DNA of 64,000 nucleotides from positions 41,326,437-41,390,436 of the forward strand of contig OX375873.1 of assembly GCA_947359465.1 (NCBI GenBank), in the 5' to 3' direction. The notes beneath the pieces were generated by a model. The model had not been told where the DNA came from. It saw only the letters and a list, made by a program, of their open reading frames with translations, and searched no databases. The first letter of the stretch is position 1. Each line of letters starts with the position of its first letter. The position numbers were made by a program, and so were the translations under genes. Positions 45,525 through 57,313 of this stretch are shown one piece after another. Origin of the DNA: Metellina segmentata. Its lineage: Eukaryota > Arthropoda > Arachnida > Araneae > Tetragnathidae.

Positions 45525-46064
45525 CACTATCTACCAATAAATAATTGGATAACCCTGCAATCGACGATATTTCACCTGGTATGGCACGGGACTCATGATC
45601 GCAATTCTAGGTAAACTCAATTCCGAATCCTATTGTACCATTTCGGATGAGTATGCGCTTCCTTGATTGTGGTAGTTTTAAGGGTTTGAACTCATGTTAC
45701 TTCGGGATGACAATGCAAACTGTCATGTTGCGAGGTCCACCATGGCTTGGTATGATGACAATGGGGTCCATCGAATGGACTGGCTTGCCCGGACCTTAAC
45801 CCGATCGAGCAACTCTGGGACGAGTTGGAGCGTCGACTAAAGGGTAGCCCCCATCGTCAGATATCGATGACGTAACTGACTTGTCTTCTCCACGCCGAGT
45901 GGCAAAACATACCACGAACCGTCGTACAACGACTGGTTGAGAGCATTCCTCGGAGGGTCGCAGCTGTAATAGCCGCGCGTGGAGGCCCCGCCAACGATTA
46001 AAGGTGAATAAACTTCGTTTTCTTTTGCTATCACAGATGTCTACTTATTTGTTGGTAGATAGTG
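45525..46064 (+). mobile_element. short Tc1-like element retaining the transposase C-terminus
   Basis: TIRs CACTATCTACCAATAAATAA (left) and the complement of ..TTATTTGTTGGTAGATAGTG (right), flanked by TA at 45523-45524 and 46065-46066. The inner part encodes, on the + strand, PDLNPIEQLWDELERRLKG, then AEWQNIPRTVVQRLVESIP and RRVAAVIAARGG, the classic Tc1 C-terminus including the final catalytic Glu, with one in-frame stop. Internally deleted, 540 bp. It sits in an intron of the SMG6-like locus, 110 bp from an exon. Confidence 0.85.
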
Positions 46065-46069
46065 TACAT

Positions 46070-47000
46070 TATGTATCAGAAATCAGTTTTATTCAATATT
46101 TTCAAAGACAACGAATATATATAAACGATCAGTCTGTTTACAGATCGCAATAAGAAATGTTGGAGCATGAAAAAAAAATCTATATCAACCCCAAAAGGAG
46201 GTCTAGAGGTCAAACAAATCTCTAATTGCCTTTGAACAAGTTGTAGTTATAGTGGGTATTCAGAAGGTTATTAGGGTAACATGACTGAGTTGTGAATTTT
46301 TTACCATGTATTCTATTGAAAATAAGAATTAAAACCTGTAAGAGTACATTTGAACAAGTAATGAGTAAACAAATGCTGGTAAATACATTTGACTCATTTC
46401 ATTTTATTATTACATACCATTGAGTATATTCATTCGATTCATTATGCATGATTAAATAAGGAAAAAATTAAGTTTTAAAACATGAGTAATGGCACTGCCA
46501 TCCAATAGATATTAAGAATGAAGAAACTTTACCGCAGATGCTATGTGGTGATCTGCCTATTTAAAAAGATCCTAGTTGGGTTTACAAGATTTGCCTCCGT
46601 CAATTTATTCTCTTGTTGTCTTTAGTAAATTTTACATTTATTAGATTACAATCTTGAACAAATGCTTAAAAACTTCAAGGGAAATATTTTCTTGGGAACT
46701 ACCCATACTTGGTAGAACGTAAAGTTTTCTTATTCATATTGATGTTAATTAGTTACAAACAAAAGATTCACACTTCAAACTTCACATTCTAGGTATTAAG
46801 GCATGTAATGATAAAGCTTGAAAAGAATGGAGCAGAAAATTACAGTGCTTTGGTAAATATAAGATCATTAATTCAAAATAATATTAGTTAGAATTCCCAA
46901 AGCGGCTGAAGTAGCTATCTGAAGCACTTGACAGCGTTATGCTCTTACGTGCAATGGAGGGTATTGGTAATAAAAAATATCTTGATAATCCACAAAAATT
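46070..47000. other. SMG6-like intron, nothing recognised
   Basis: AT-rich intronic sequence between the Tc1-like element and the exon at 47253-47036; no other exon or repeat identified. Confidence 0.35.
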
Positions 47001-47968
47001 AAATTCAAAATTGATAAAGATTTTAATCAACGTACCTCCGAGCTTTACCAAGATTTGTTGTCTTGCATACTTGCTCTTTATAGCGAGAAAGATCTCCTAA
47101 ATAAATCAAAATTTTCTGCACACTGATGAGAACGCATCGCAGATGTTCTGGTACGCAAGCTGAGCTTGTGATTTCCAACTCTAACACTTTTATCAACTTG
47201 AAATCATGGGTTTCTTCTTGTTTCTCCAGCAAGTTTTCGAAAAACACAGAACCCTATAAAACAGCATGTTTTAACGATGTATACTTATAGCAAATTCAGC
47301 AAAACGAAACTACAATTCAGTCCCGTCAACAAGTATGCTCAATGTTGATGTACTTGTTGATTGAAAAGTGAAAGAATAGGCTACAGAAATATTTCTTTGA
47401 AACTCATATTTGATTTGAACTTTACATTAAAATTAATAAATATAATTATTAATTGATGTGTTGCAATCTGAGAAAAATTTACACTTTGCACTATGGTGAA
47501 AGAAGAATGTGAGACAAGCCTTTAATTTGCTTGTTAAAAAAATAACTGTCTGGAATATACTCTTCTACTAGAGATAATACTAGAAAAAATGATTTATATT
47601 AGTAAATTTAGAGCAAAACTGTGTTAAAATTAAATGAACAATTTGAAAGCTCGATATTCAGCAATTCATTTACAGAGAGGATTGAATAAAAATAAAATTT
47701 ACTTCAGAAATCAGATTTAAAAGAAAATCTTTTAATTTTTCTTCGTCTTCAGCGTTATCTTCTAACTTCTTGATAATAATTTCTATTATCATATGAAATA
47801 CAATCTTCCAGAGGCTTTGTTCCGGATTTTTCTCAGCACAATATTTTGGATCAGCAAGAATTATACTTTCATACTTTAACAACAGATTCCATCTGAAATT
47901 AATTTGATAGAATATTTTAGTACATTTATCTGCCAAGAGACACATTCTATTCATTCAAATACAGGTAG

Positions 47969-48045
47969 TAGAGTCTTATAATATTGATAAAAAAAATTAA
48001 TTTCGAGATTGAAAGAAATTGAATTCTGATTTTGTTTCTCACATT
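47969..48045 (+). repeat. direct repeat flanking the LINE fragment, left copy
   Basis: GAGTCTTATAATATTGATAA, TTAATTTCGAGATTGAAAG and TCTGATTTTGTTTCTCACATT recur in the same order at 49851-49922, on the other side of the 1.7-kb LINE fragment, with a few differences. Confidence 0.8.
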
Positions 48046-48054
48046 CTATACCCA

Positions 48055-49680
48055 TTTTTGTTTCTCGCATCCACTAGTAATCTGGGATAAATATAGTCTG
48101 GCCCGGGTGCTTTAGATGTCTTAATACTTTTCAACTGATGTACTATTTCTTCCTGTTAAATTTGCATTCTTTAATTATACCCCTGCAAAGGCTTCAACCT
48201 TGGGGTCATTTTTTAATGTATAGCTACCATTGAAAACCCCCAGAGAAAAGTCATTTAACAGGTTTGCCATTCCCACCTCGTCTAGAAGTAATTCACCTCC
48301 CCTCCCCTCCAACGGGCCCAGTGTAGTATTAAATTTATTTTTACCACTTGCATATGCAAAAAATTCTTTTGGGTTTGTATTTATTTCCCTTGCTAGTTTT
48401 TCCTCCAAGGACACCTTTTGCTTCCGACTAATAGTTTTAAACTCCTTTCTGGCTTTCAGATATACCTCCTTGTCCCTGTTGTTACCAGTGCTTTTATATA
48501 CCCTGTATGTTCTTTGTTTTAATTTTAAAGCTTTGTGTGTTTCCCCTGAAAACCACATAGGGAGCAAGTTTCTAGAATTTCCTTTTTTCCTGAACGTTAC
48601 ATGTTTTTTTAACACCCTGTCTAACTTATTCTTGAATTCCTCCCATTGTTCAGAATGATGCGGTGCTAATAATCCCCCTTTGAATGTCTCCTTTAAATCT
48701 TCCCTTATCCTATGAAAATTTACCTTTCTGAAATTTGGAATTATCCTACTATTGATTATGTATGCTGACTGAAAATTTATACTTAATCTGATACTTCTAT
48801 GATCACTTTCTCCCAGTGGCTCACCTATACCTAAAACCTGCACCCTATTCTCATCATTGCTGAAAATCAAATCCAATATTGCATTGTCTCTAGTATCCTC
48901 ATACACCATCTGGTACAAAAAAAAAACCGTACCACTTCCAAAAATTCTGCTCCTTTCCTATTTGTAGCTTGACTGTTTGTCCAGTCAATATTTGGATAAT
49001 TATAGTCCCTCATTAAAATTAATTCTCCTTTTTGACATGCTTCGTTTATCAGATTGCACATACCCTTTTCCTGCTCTTCACTACAAACAGGAGGTCTATA
49101 TATATTACCCAGAATTAGTCCTTTGCCTTTGTCTGTATTGAGTTTCACCCAGACTGATTCTATACCCTCAATTTTACTATTTAACTTTATATCCGTACAG
49201 TTTAAGAATTCTCTCACATAAATCAAACCCCACCCCCTTTCCGATTCACTCTGTCCTCCCTAAACATTGTGAATCCACTGAATTCTAAAATTTGTGCGTC
49301 TTCACTGTTTGCCCAACTTTCAGTTATCCCAATGATATCTATATCCTCTGCTTGTGCAATTCCCCTGAGCTCATCCATTTTATTTCTCACACTGCGCGAG
49401 CATTACAATAAAATACTTTTAGCTTATTTTTCACCCTTATATTGCACTTTCCCTTAGTAGTATTAGTCTTTGTATTGTTTTTCACCCTTTTATTACACTT
49501 TCCCCTTGTATTATTTGTCATGGTATTGTTTTTCTCACTTACATTGCACTTTCCCTTTGTATTATTTGACTCCTGAAATTTAGACGCTGTTAGTTTTCCT
49601 AAGCAATTATTGTGTACTGTCAACCCTCTAAGTCCTACCCATCCCTGCTTGTATTCTAGTTTTTTGACTCCAGAATATTC
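48055..49680 (-). mobile_element. second CR1-like LINE copy, 3'-truncated
   Basis: Same family as 6630-9650, on the - strand: N-terminal leader (49623-49387), endonuclease (49226-48867: ELILMRDYNYPNIDW; then NAILDLIFSNDENRV, GESDHRSI) and the RT beginning (to about 48080, at SKAPGPDYIYPRLLVDAR). It stops there, lacking the RT core, 3' UTR and TATTTG tail. Frameshifts occur near 49230, 48920 and 48180. It lies in an SMG6-like intron and is bounded by the direct repeats at 47969-48045 and 49851-49922. Confidence 0.85.
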
Positions 49681-49832
49681 AAAACCCGTTTGCCAACCTC
49701 CCTATTACCTACAAGGCTTAAATGCAAATTGTCCCTGCATACCCAATCCCTCATTCACTCCTTCCAAACATCTAAAAATCTAACCTCCTCCCTCTCACAC
49801 AAATCCCTTAACTGCTAAGACAATTTCTTAGT

Positions 49833-49857
49833 AGAGAGAGAGAGAGAGAGAGAGAGT
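49833..49857. repeat. (AG)n microsatellite
   Basis: About 12 AG units, located exactly at the junction between LINE-side sequence and the right-hand direct repeat; the left repeat has only TAGTAGAG at the same place. Confidence 0.85.
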
Positions 49858-49922
49858 CTTATAATATTAATAAAACATTAATTTCGAGATTGAAAGGTAC
49901 TCTGATTTTGTTTCTCACATTT
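49851..49922 (+). repeat. direct repeat flanking the LINE fragment, right copy
   Basis: Counterpart of 47969-48045; see that entry. Confidence 0.8.
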
Positions 49923-51207
49923 CCCAGTTTATAAAGCATGCCTTTTATTTAAATTTTAACGTGAGGTTTATAAAAATGAGTTTCACTGCATGACTTACCT
50001 GCATTGCTTCAAAGAAATTGAATTAATATCACCAATATTAAATCCTTTAGCTAATAATTCAGTCAACGTTTTTTCATGAAGAACTATATCATGTAAGTTT
50101 TTCTTTACAATGCGCTTTAATCTAAAAGAAAATTAAACAAGTTCAGTAAACAAGAATATATAAAATTGATACTAAATAGAAATAAATAGGGATTTGTTAA
50201 AAAAATAATTATTTACTTTCACTTATTTCCAAACTTTTATAGCACAGCTTGTCTGTTTAAGATATTGCACCATAAAATTGAAAATCTAATACCAAGTTTG
50301 TGTAAATACTGATACAAATTTTTTTGGCAGCCAATCTAGCCCTTTGACCGTCCTAAATATTTTAGTGGACTTCTTTGAAACGTCCTCTCTGTAGCTAAAG
50401 AATGAGCGCAAATTGATAGAAGAAAACTTTTCGGACTGCACGAAAACCGGCCATGCAGTCTTTTCCATCCCCCTGTGCCTATTGATTCGTATAACAACAG
50501 GGGTCAATCTTCCCCACTTCCCCTTCAGGGTTAGGGCTCGGTAGGGCCATTCAAAGTCATAAATTAGTCTACTGAGAGGAGTATTTGCTGTCCTGAGGCT
50601 TTTCACGTGAGAACATTTCGGGTTTCTCTAAATCAGTTGTACTTGCTGCTTGTAATGTTCCAAAAGTGGCACTAAAGGTTTTTGTCAAACATTTTCTTTT
50701 GAAAGGTCTAGCAACTCGAGGGAAGAGCTTTCCGCAGGAAATTCGAGTATACTTTATTAATATTTTCCTGTTTGAACAAGTATTGATGGTTTAGTAAAAT
50801 GTGATGAAGCATTTTCTGGTTCCTCCAATATACTAGTGAAATCTACAGTTGAATTGCTCAAACAAAAATGTTTTATCATCATATTTATCAGAGGGTTATT
50901 GAACTTGTCATGGATTCCGGTTCGGACTATTCTGACAGAGAGGATTTAATTTCATCTTCTGAAGATGATAATTCTTCAACGAAAAGTGAATCTGACGATG
51001 ATACTCTAAATGCTGCTCGCAATTGGTGTCCCATTGATATACAATGCATCTACTCCTGCTCCTCCGAATTTTCAATTTACTTCAACTCCTGGAATAAGTC
51101 CTTCGATAAAGATTTTGCTTGGAAACACATATGATCCGATGATGTTTTTTAGCATATTTTTTTATGAGAAAATCATGAATTTCATCATGGAAGAAACTGA
51201 TAGATAT

Positions 51208-51708
51208 TAGGGATGCGACATCGATAGCAAAACATCGATGTTCAAAATCAAAACATCGATGTTGATAATACATCGACCCAAAAACATCGATGTTTTTAAA
51301 ATTCAGTGTATTTAAACTTGTTTTCCCATTTCTTAAAACTGGTTTAGCAACTAGTGATGCGACATCGGCTCCAATACATCGGTGTTTTTTTCTAAAACAT
51401 CAATGTTTAGAAAACATGGACATTGATGTCACATCCCTACTTTTCAGACCCTTCATCCTTGGTCTCTTTGATCTAAAAGTATGTTCAATTGGCTGATTAT
51501 AAAAATTATGCTACTTGACTATTTTTAAAATTTTTAAAACGGTAATTTTTTCATTTAAAAATAAAACATCGACACAGCGTAAAAACATCGACAAGTATAA
51601 ACATCGATGTTACCAAAATATCGACCCCAATACATCGATGTTAAATACATCGATGTTTTTAAAAAAACATCGATGTTTTGAAAACATCGACATCGATGTC
51701 GCATCACT
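51208..51708. mobile_element. hAT-type MITE with 8-bp target duplication and palindrome array
   Basis: TIRs TAGGGATGCGACATCGAT and ATCGATGTCGCATCACTA; the exact 8-bp duplication ATAGATAT lies at 51200-51207 and 51709-51716. Removing one duplication plus the insert joins the piggyBac frame perfectly (..ETDRY / AEDFF..). The interior has at least eight copies of AACATCGATGTT-like palindromes. A second pair of TIR-like ends lies inside (TAGTGATGCGACATCGG at about 51354 and GATGTCACATCCCTA to about 51440), without its own duplication. Confidence 0.85.
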
Positions 51709-52128
51709 AATAGATATGCGGAAGATTTTTTCAACAAGTCCGATCTGACACCATCATCAAGAAAATTAAGTTGGAAAAATACGGACATCAAAGAACTAAA
51801 TTTATTCTTTGATTTACTTTTACTTCAAGGAATAGTGTCAAAATCAGTACAAGAATGGTACTGGAGAAAAAGACCGATTTTAAGCACTCCCTTTTTTGGA
51901 CAAATCATGAGTGAGAAAAGATATAGCTTGCTAATGAAATTTCTGCATTTTGAGGATTCGGATAAATTTCACAAAGAAACGCATCCAAATTCAAAGTTAA
52001 GAAGAAAAAAAATGTTTTCATGAAATGTTGGTTCAAAAATTTAAAACCGCTTATACACCTAACCAATCTGTGGCAATAGACGAATCTTTGTTTGCTTTCA
52101 AGGGCTCGCTTGTATGGAAACAATACAT

Positions 52129-52345
52129 TGGTGTAAAGGCGGCTGGTTCACCTTAAATCTGTGGTGGCCGTCATCACGTTGGGTTGGTGTGGAAGTTTGG
52201 AGAGTGGGGTGCCAGCCCAGGTGTTGCTTCGTCATCTGACCGTGGTTCAAAATTACGAGGTGTTGTCCTCGGATCTTTCCCTTAAGAAATTGATCCCGGA
52301 CCGTTGTCAATAGCCCGTCGTGTTGCTCTAGTACGTCGTTAATTA
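52129..52345 (+). repeat. 5'-truncated SINE copy inside the piggyBac pseudogene
   Basis: Begins TGGTGTAAAGGCGGCTGG and runs to the 3' end of the family (GGACCGTTGTCAATAGCCCG, ACGTCGTTAATTAC). It closely resembles 13202-13529 and lacks the tRNA-like head. Confidence 0.75.
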
Positions 52346-53799
52346 CAAATTACCATTTTTAACAGCTGTATTGACGAAGCCTTAATAAAATTTAAGGGTC
52401 GAGGGGAGCATAGTCCAATATATGCCCTTAAAACAAGCTAAACAAGATTTGAAAATGTGGCTCCTTTGTTCATCAAAATCCGGCTATGTTTTAAATTTTG
52501 AACTATATGCTGGAAAGATGAGTAATATTCCAATGTTCCCGAAAGGACTTGAATAAGATGTGGTCACGAATTTGATAAATACTCTGAAGAATAAAGGCCA
52601 CGATAGATATTTTGACCGTTTTTCCTATTATTATAAATTTTTTAAAAAAAGGGACATCATGGTTGCGAGACACTGAACGTAAACAGAAAGCATTTGCTCA
52701 CTAACATCAAGGCCTTAAACTTTCTGAGGAAAAAAATATATAAAGCTTTTCCAAAGCAAAACTAATTCCAACTTACTTAGCACGACGTGGATGGACAAAA
52801 AAAGTGTTTTTATGCTATTCCCAAACTCAAGAATGAAACAGGTCTTGTGCAAAGAAAGCAAAATTCTGTTAAGAAGACCCAGCACCTTAAAAATTAATCC
52901 GTTTTCAAAATATTCAAGAATTTTTAAAGTGTATCTTCTTTTGCAATTTTTATGATATAAGCTTCACTTTTTTTTATAATATTCCTTTAACTTAAACTAA
53001 ATTTACAGATATGGAATTGAAGATACATTGAGAATAAATCTTGAAATAAAAAATAAAACCTGAAACGCTACTTAAAATATCACAAAAAACGTCACTTTAC
53101 TGCACATTTATATATTTTTTAAATATTCTACTCGTAATAACTGAAAATGCATACCTGTATTTCATAACAAGATACTATCTATCATGTAAAAAAAAATTGA
53201 AGTTAATTGATTGGAAATTAAAAAAGCCTTTGCATTTTGAATTAAAAGATAAACACAAAAAATAAAGTTGGAGAAAAAGTAGTTTAAAGTTTTAAAATTA
53301 AAAAATTATGGTATAAAATTATAAAAAAAATAATTCAAATTTTTTCTATAGCTACTTTCTACATATAAGTGAAGTGTAAAACTTCCGTGGACCATAAGTG
53401 ATCCCTTCTTTTTTTAAGAGCCTATTCCTTTGTTCTGATTGCTGTTTTCACTAATTTTCGAATATTTGAAATTTAATACTTCAGCTGTTCATTCTCTGAT
53501 AGTTTTTTCAAGCATTAATTATCTGTCCACGTTAGAATCTCGGATCATAACCTAATCCCAACATATTTCTGAATAGTTGAAAGTACCCCTATAACTCGCA
53601 AACTACTTCTGATGCGGCCATTTCGACACGTTTCTTTGACACAAAATTCTCATTTGGACACTTTGACCAAATCATGTTGTATAGATTCTTTTTTGTCATG
53701 GAACTTGGAACATTCTTCTAAAAGTTAATTAGAAGCAAGGCGCTGGTATATTTAATACTTACTATTAAGTGTTTTTGCATCCCCATCCGAAAGTGAAGT

Positions 53800-53801
<2 letters not shown>

Positions 53802-53879
<78 letters not shown>
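53802..53879. repeat. (TA)n microsatellite, about 78 bp
   Basis: An uninterrupted run of TA dinucleotides; such a length is prone to slippage. Confidence 0.95.
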
Positions 53880-53883
<4 letters not shown>

Positions 53884-55094
53884 CCTACTTCTATACCTTC
53901 AGAGCTCTGTCGTTTATTTTTAGGTATAGTTAATAATAACGCATAAACCAACAGAAAAACAAACAACAGAATAACAAATATCAAAAAGAAAATCTAATCT
54001 AAACCCTTCTTTTTCTCAAATTATCGCTATAATTTACTTGTATAGCGCTAATACTGATGTAAATAAAAAAGCCAGGATATCAGTAACAGTACGAAGAAAC
54101 GTTCCATCTTCTAAGCTATTTCATTTATTCAATCGTAAATAAATATCGAGGCTCTGCAGACGTACAAATGCGGTTAGTTTCGCTTTCAAAACACTGATTG
54201 CACAGGTGTAGTCTCACAAAATTCCTTATAACTTTAAAAAAAATACAAAAATCAGTCTGATTTTCTAGGACAACATTTTAAACAGTATAAGGCAACTTTT
54301 GAAGCAAACTAATTTTTTCTGTATATTTGTCATTTTTAAGGTGCTAGATCCTCTTAAAAGAGATAAAGTTTGCCCTATCGCTTTTATGAAGTACAATAAG
54401 TATATGGGTGGAGTGGATTTAGCTGACAAAAAGAGGAAATATTACACTACTTCAAGAAAATCCTCAGAATGGTGGAAAGTATTTATTTCACTTCCTTCTT
54501 AATACAGCTGTCAATAATGCGTATATTTTGCATCATTTTAGAAGCACGCCGGTCCCTGAGAGGAACAATTCTCTTTACGATTTTAAATTGGAATTAATCT
54601 CCGATATAGACAAAAAGTATTCGACTGGAAAAAGAAAAAAAAAACACATTCATTTCTTCCATCCCACACATACATAAGAGGAGCAAAATTGATGTCCGAA
54701 AAGGAAAGTGTGTTCAATGCCGAGAAAACGAAATAAAAACGTCTTCTAACAGATATGTAGTGTGCACATGGAAGTGCGAAATTTGTATTATCTGAACCTA
54801 TAAATTAAGCATAAGCTATTGAGCATAAACCAATGACCTTCTGTAAAAAAAAAGGATTTTTAAAGTTGAAAAAAAATCCTATCTTCCATTTTCAATTTGG
54901 ATGACTCGAGTCTAAAAATTGGCACCATTCACTCTTCTTCGAAAGCCCTGCAGAAGAATGGGGAAAGACCCGTTTAATGGATCCAGGCGTCTCGTTGTGA
55001 ATCCGACAACATTCTTTTCCCCAGTCCCCGTAACCACAAAACGACCTTATCGCAGCTGACCCGCTCCCTTATTGTGAGCGAGGGGGAAAGCACT

Positions 55095-55260
55095 AGCGAA
55101 ATTCTACGTCGGAGCCGGTTGTCGGAAAGTAAACTAAGAGCAACTTTCTACGCCGCAGCCGGTCTTAGAGTAGCAATCGAAGAACGACTTTCTGCGACGG
55201 AGCCGGTTGAAGAACAGTCATCGGAGAGCGACTTTCTACGTTCCAGCCGGTCGAAGGGCT
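55095..55260. repeat. minisatellite, about 45-bp unit, four copies
   Basis: Four units of TTCTACG(T/C)CG(G/C)AGCCGGT at about 55101, 55147, 55190 and 55235, separated by AG-rich spacers. The + frame stays open through it (60 codons), but codons drift between units, so it is probably non-coding. Confidence 0.6.
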
Positions 55261-56695
55261 AGTCATATTGACATTTTATAATCAAACTTACTTTATTTCA
55301 CAAAACTTTTTCAAACTTTAATCCTAAGACAATTTAGTAACCCATGAGTTGACCTAAAAAGTCAGCATAGTGAAAAGCAAAGATCTCACTTATGAAAGAA
55401 AGTTTGGATACAATTTTATTTTATTTTTAATATTTATTACATATTTAGATCTACAAGAAATAGTTGATTGTGATTTAGGATGCAAGGGCCATATTTGGCC
55501 AAGCTGACCAAAATAGCATCCAGCAAATGGAAACACAAGGCAGGTTTCGTCCTATGCTGAAAATGCCACATTTGGCCAAGATGCAATGAGCACAAGAAAC
55601 ACAATGTCAAGTAATAGACATCACACACAAAAGTTAAGTTTTACTGACACTAAAGCGAGATATTAACCCTGAAGGAATAAACCTGAGTCGTCTACACTTA
55701 TAGTACCACAAGGAAAATTCCGCTCTTGTAGGTGGCCAGCAGAATGATTTGGGTTTACCAGATATGTGTGTGTGCGTAAAGGAATACAATTGTACTATAA
55801 GAAAAATAAGACAAATGAAACGTAAAATTAAAAAGAATATTTACCCTTGCTTCTGAGGTTCAGGTGCTACTGCTGGAACCTCACTTAAACACAGTGATCT
55901 GGAAAATCCTACATCTAGAAATGCCACAGAAGGTAGGCACTGAATTGGTCCACCACCGTTCTCTCTGGGCCCTGCATATGAATTATGAACATCATCATCA
56001 GGCTGCATGTAACTATACTGTTGGTGCATAGCAGCTGGATGAGGAGGAGGGATATAGCCCAAGTTGGGTACAGGAGCAAAAAGATATGACTGGCCAAAGT
56101 CAGTAGAATAATTGGGTGGACTTCTGTTAGGAAATTGTATAACTGGGTGTGAAGCTGGAGCAGGTTTGTTGATTATTTCGGAAATACTGGGACCATTTGG
56201 GTCAGATAATTGCTTGCGTATAAAAGTTTGAGGTTCTTGAAACACACTAGGAGCATACATAGCATTTTTAAGTACTTCACTTTGGGGATCAGGTTTTTCA
56301 AAGTGATCAGGTAACTTTAAAATGCCTCCATTTCCGTTCCCAAAAGGATTCACAATAGCAGAATGGTTATTATCCAAAATCGATGCTTTATTCTTTTGAT
56401 ATCTGGCAGTAATGCAGGTCTCTGTCTGTTCTATCTTCATTCTATCTAAACTTGCCTTATTATCCACAGTGCTGTTAGAACCACGGCTGCGATGACGAAC
56501 ATCACTTTTTTTTATTGAATCACGATTGAAAGTTTCTTGATTGGATTTCTTAATTTCAACTTTTTTTACAATTAACTCATTAGTTGCAGACTTTCCTGAA
56601 TAAATTCTACTTGAGTTAAATACTTTCCCTCTGTCTGCTTTTTTATGCTGTCTTGATTCATCTTCCAAGCTTTTGTTCCTTAATCCATATGCATT

Positions 56696-57313
56696 TTTTG
56701 ATTTCGAATTACTACCTCCTTTTTGGCTATATGCTAAGGCCTCCTGTCTAGGGCAATTTCTCCTGTTACTTGACGTTTCAGTTTCTTCAGCATGATTTAC
56801 ATTCCTTTGATCTTTAGCCTTGCAAACAGATGAGAGAGAATCAAGACTATCACTACACAGTTCTTCTGTCTCCACTACATCTCCTGATGTAGACCTTGAA
56901 TTAGACAAGTCGTACTCGTCCATAATATCGGCCCATGACCTGGTCTTCAAAGGGGAGCTTGAATTTAAAGATTTGGATGGAATACATTTCTTGAAAGTTT
57001 CCTTTTCAGCTTTCGAATTACTACTTCCTTTTTGGCTGGATGCTAAGGCCTCCTGTCTAGGGCAATTTCTCCTGTTACTTGACGTTTTAGTTTCTTCAGC
57101 ATGATTTACATTCCTTTGATATTTAGCCTTGTAAACAGATGAGAGAGAATCAAGACTATCACTACACAGTTCTTCTGTCTCCACTACATCTCCTGATGTA
57201 GACCTTGAATTAGACAAGTCGTACTCGTCCATAAGATCGCCCCCTGAACTAGTGGTCAAAGGGGAGCTTGAATTTATACATTTGGATGGGATACATTTCT
57301 TGAAAATTTCCTT
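56696..57313. repeat. 309-bp in-frame tandem duplication inside the SMG6-like exon
   Basis: The blocks 56696-57004 and 57005-57313 are near-identical with a period of 309 nt (103 codons). Both encode MDEYDLSNSRSTSGDVVETE, followed by LCSDSLDSLSSV, NVNHAEET, SSNRRNCPRQEALA and SQKG. The frame is kept through both copies. Confidence 0.9.

Larger units (their letters stand above)
50868..54800 (+). pseudogene. piggyBac-like transposase, multiply interrupted
   Basis: DDE_Tnp_1_7-type (piggyBac) transposase in pieces. 50904-51207: acidic N-terminus (DSGSDYSDREDLISSSEDDN), then FTSTPGI and MNFIMEETDRY. 51717-52020: AEDFFNKSDLTPSSRK, LLLQGIVSKSVQEWYWRKRP, LMKFLHFEDSDKF. 52025-52128: the first catalytic region VAIDESLFAFKG and WKQYIGVKA. 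52480-52960: SGYVLNFELYAGK, GLE, GHDRYFDRFF and further debris. 54330-54500: the late catalytic segment YNKYMGGVDLADKKRKYY and SSEWWKVF. 54510-54780: tail with a cysteine-rich end (CVQCR.., VVCTWKCEIC). Breaks: hAT MITE 51208-51708, SINE 52129-52345, about 1.3 kb of unrelated sequence with a (TA)n run before 54330, plus point lesions. It lies antisense in the first intron found of the SMG6-like locus. Confidence 0.8.

Noticed and set aside
50286..50606. 106-codon - strand frame near an SMG6 exon
   Set aside because: No similarity to SMG6 and no splice sites in phase with its neighbours; probably decayed transposon or chance.
55437..55628. 63-codon - strand frame with repeated TTTGGCCAA phrases
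   Set aside because: No motif, and the pair of AT..TTGGCCAA phrases is too short to call a repeat or operator.
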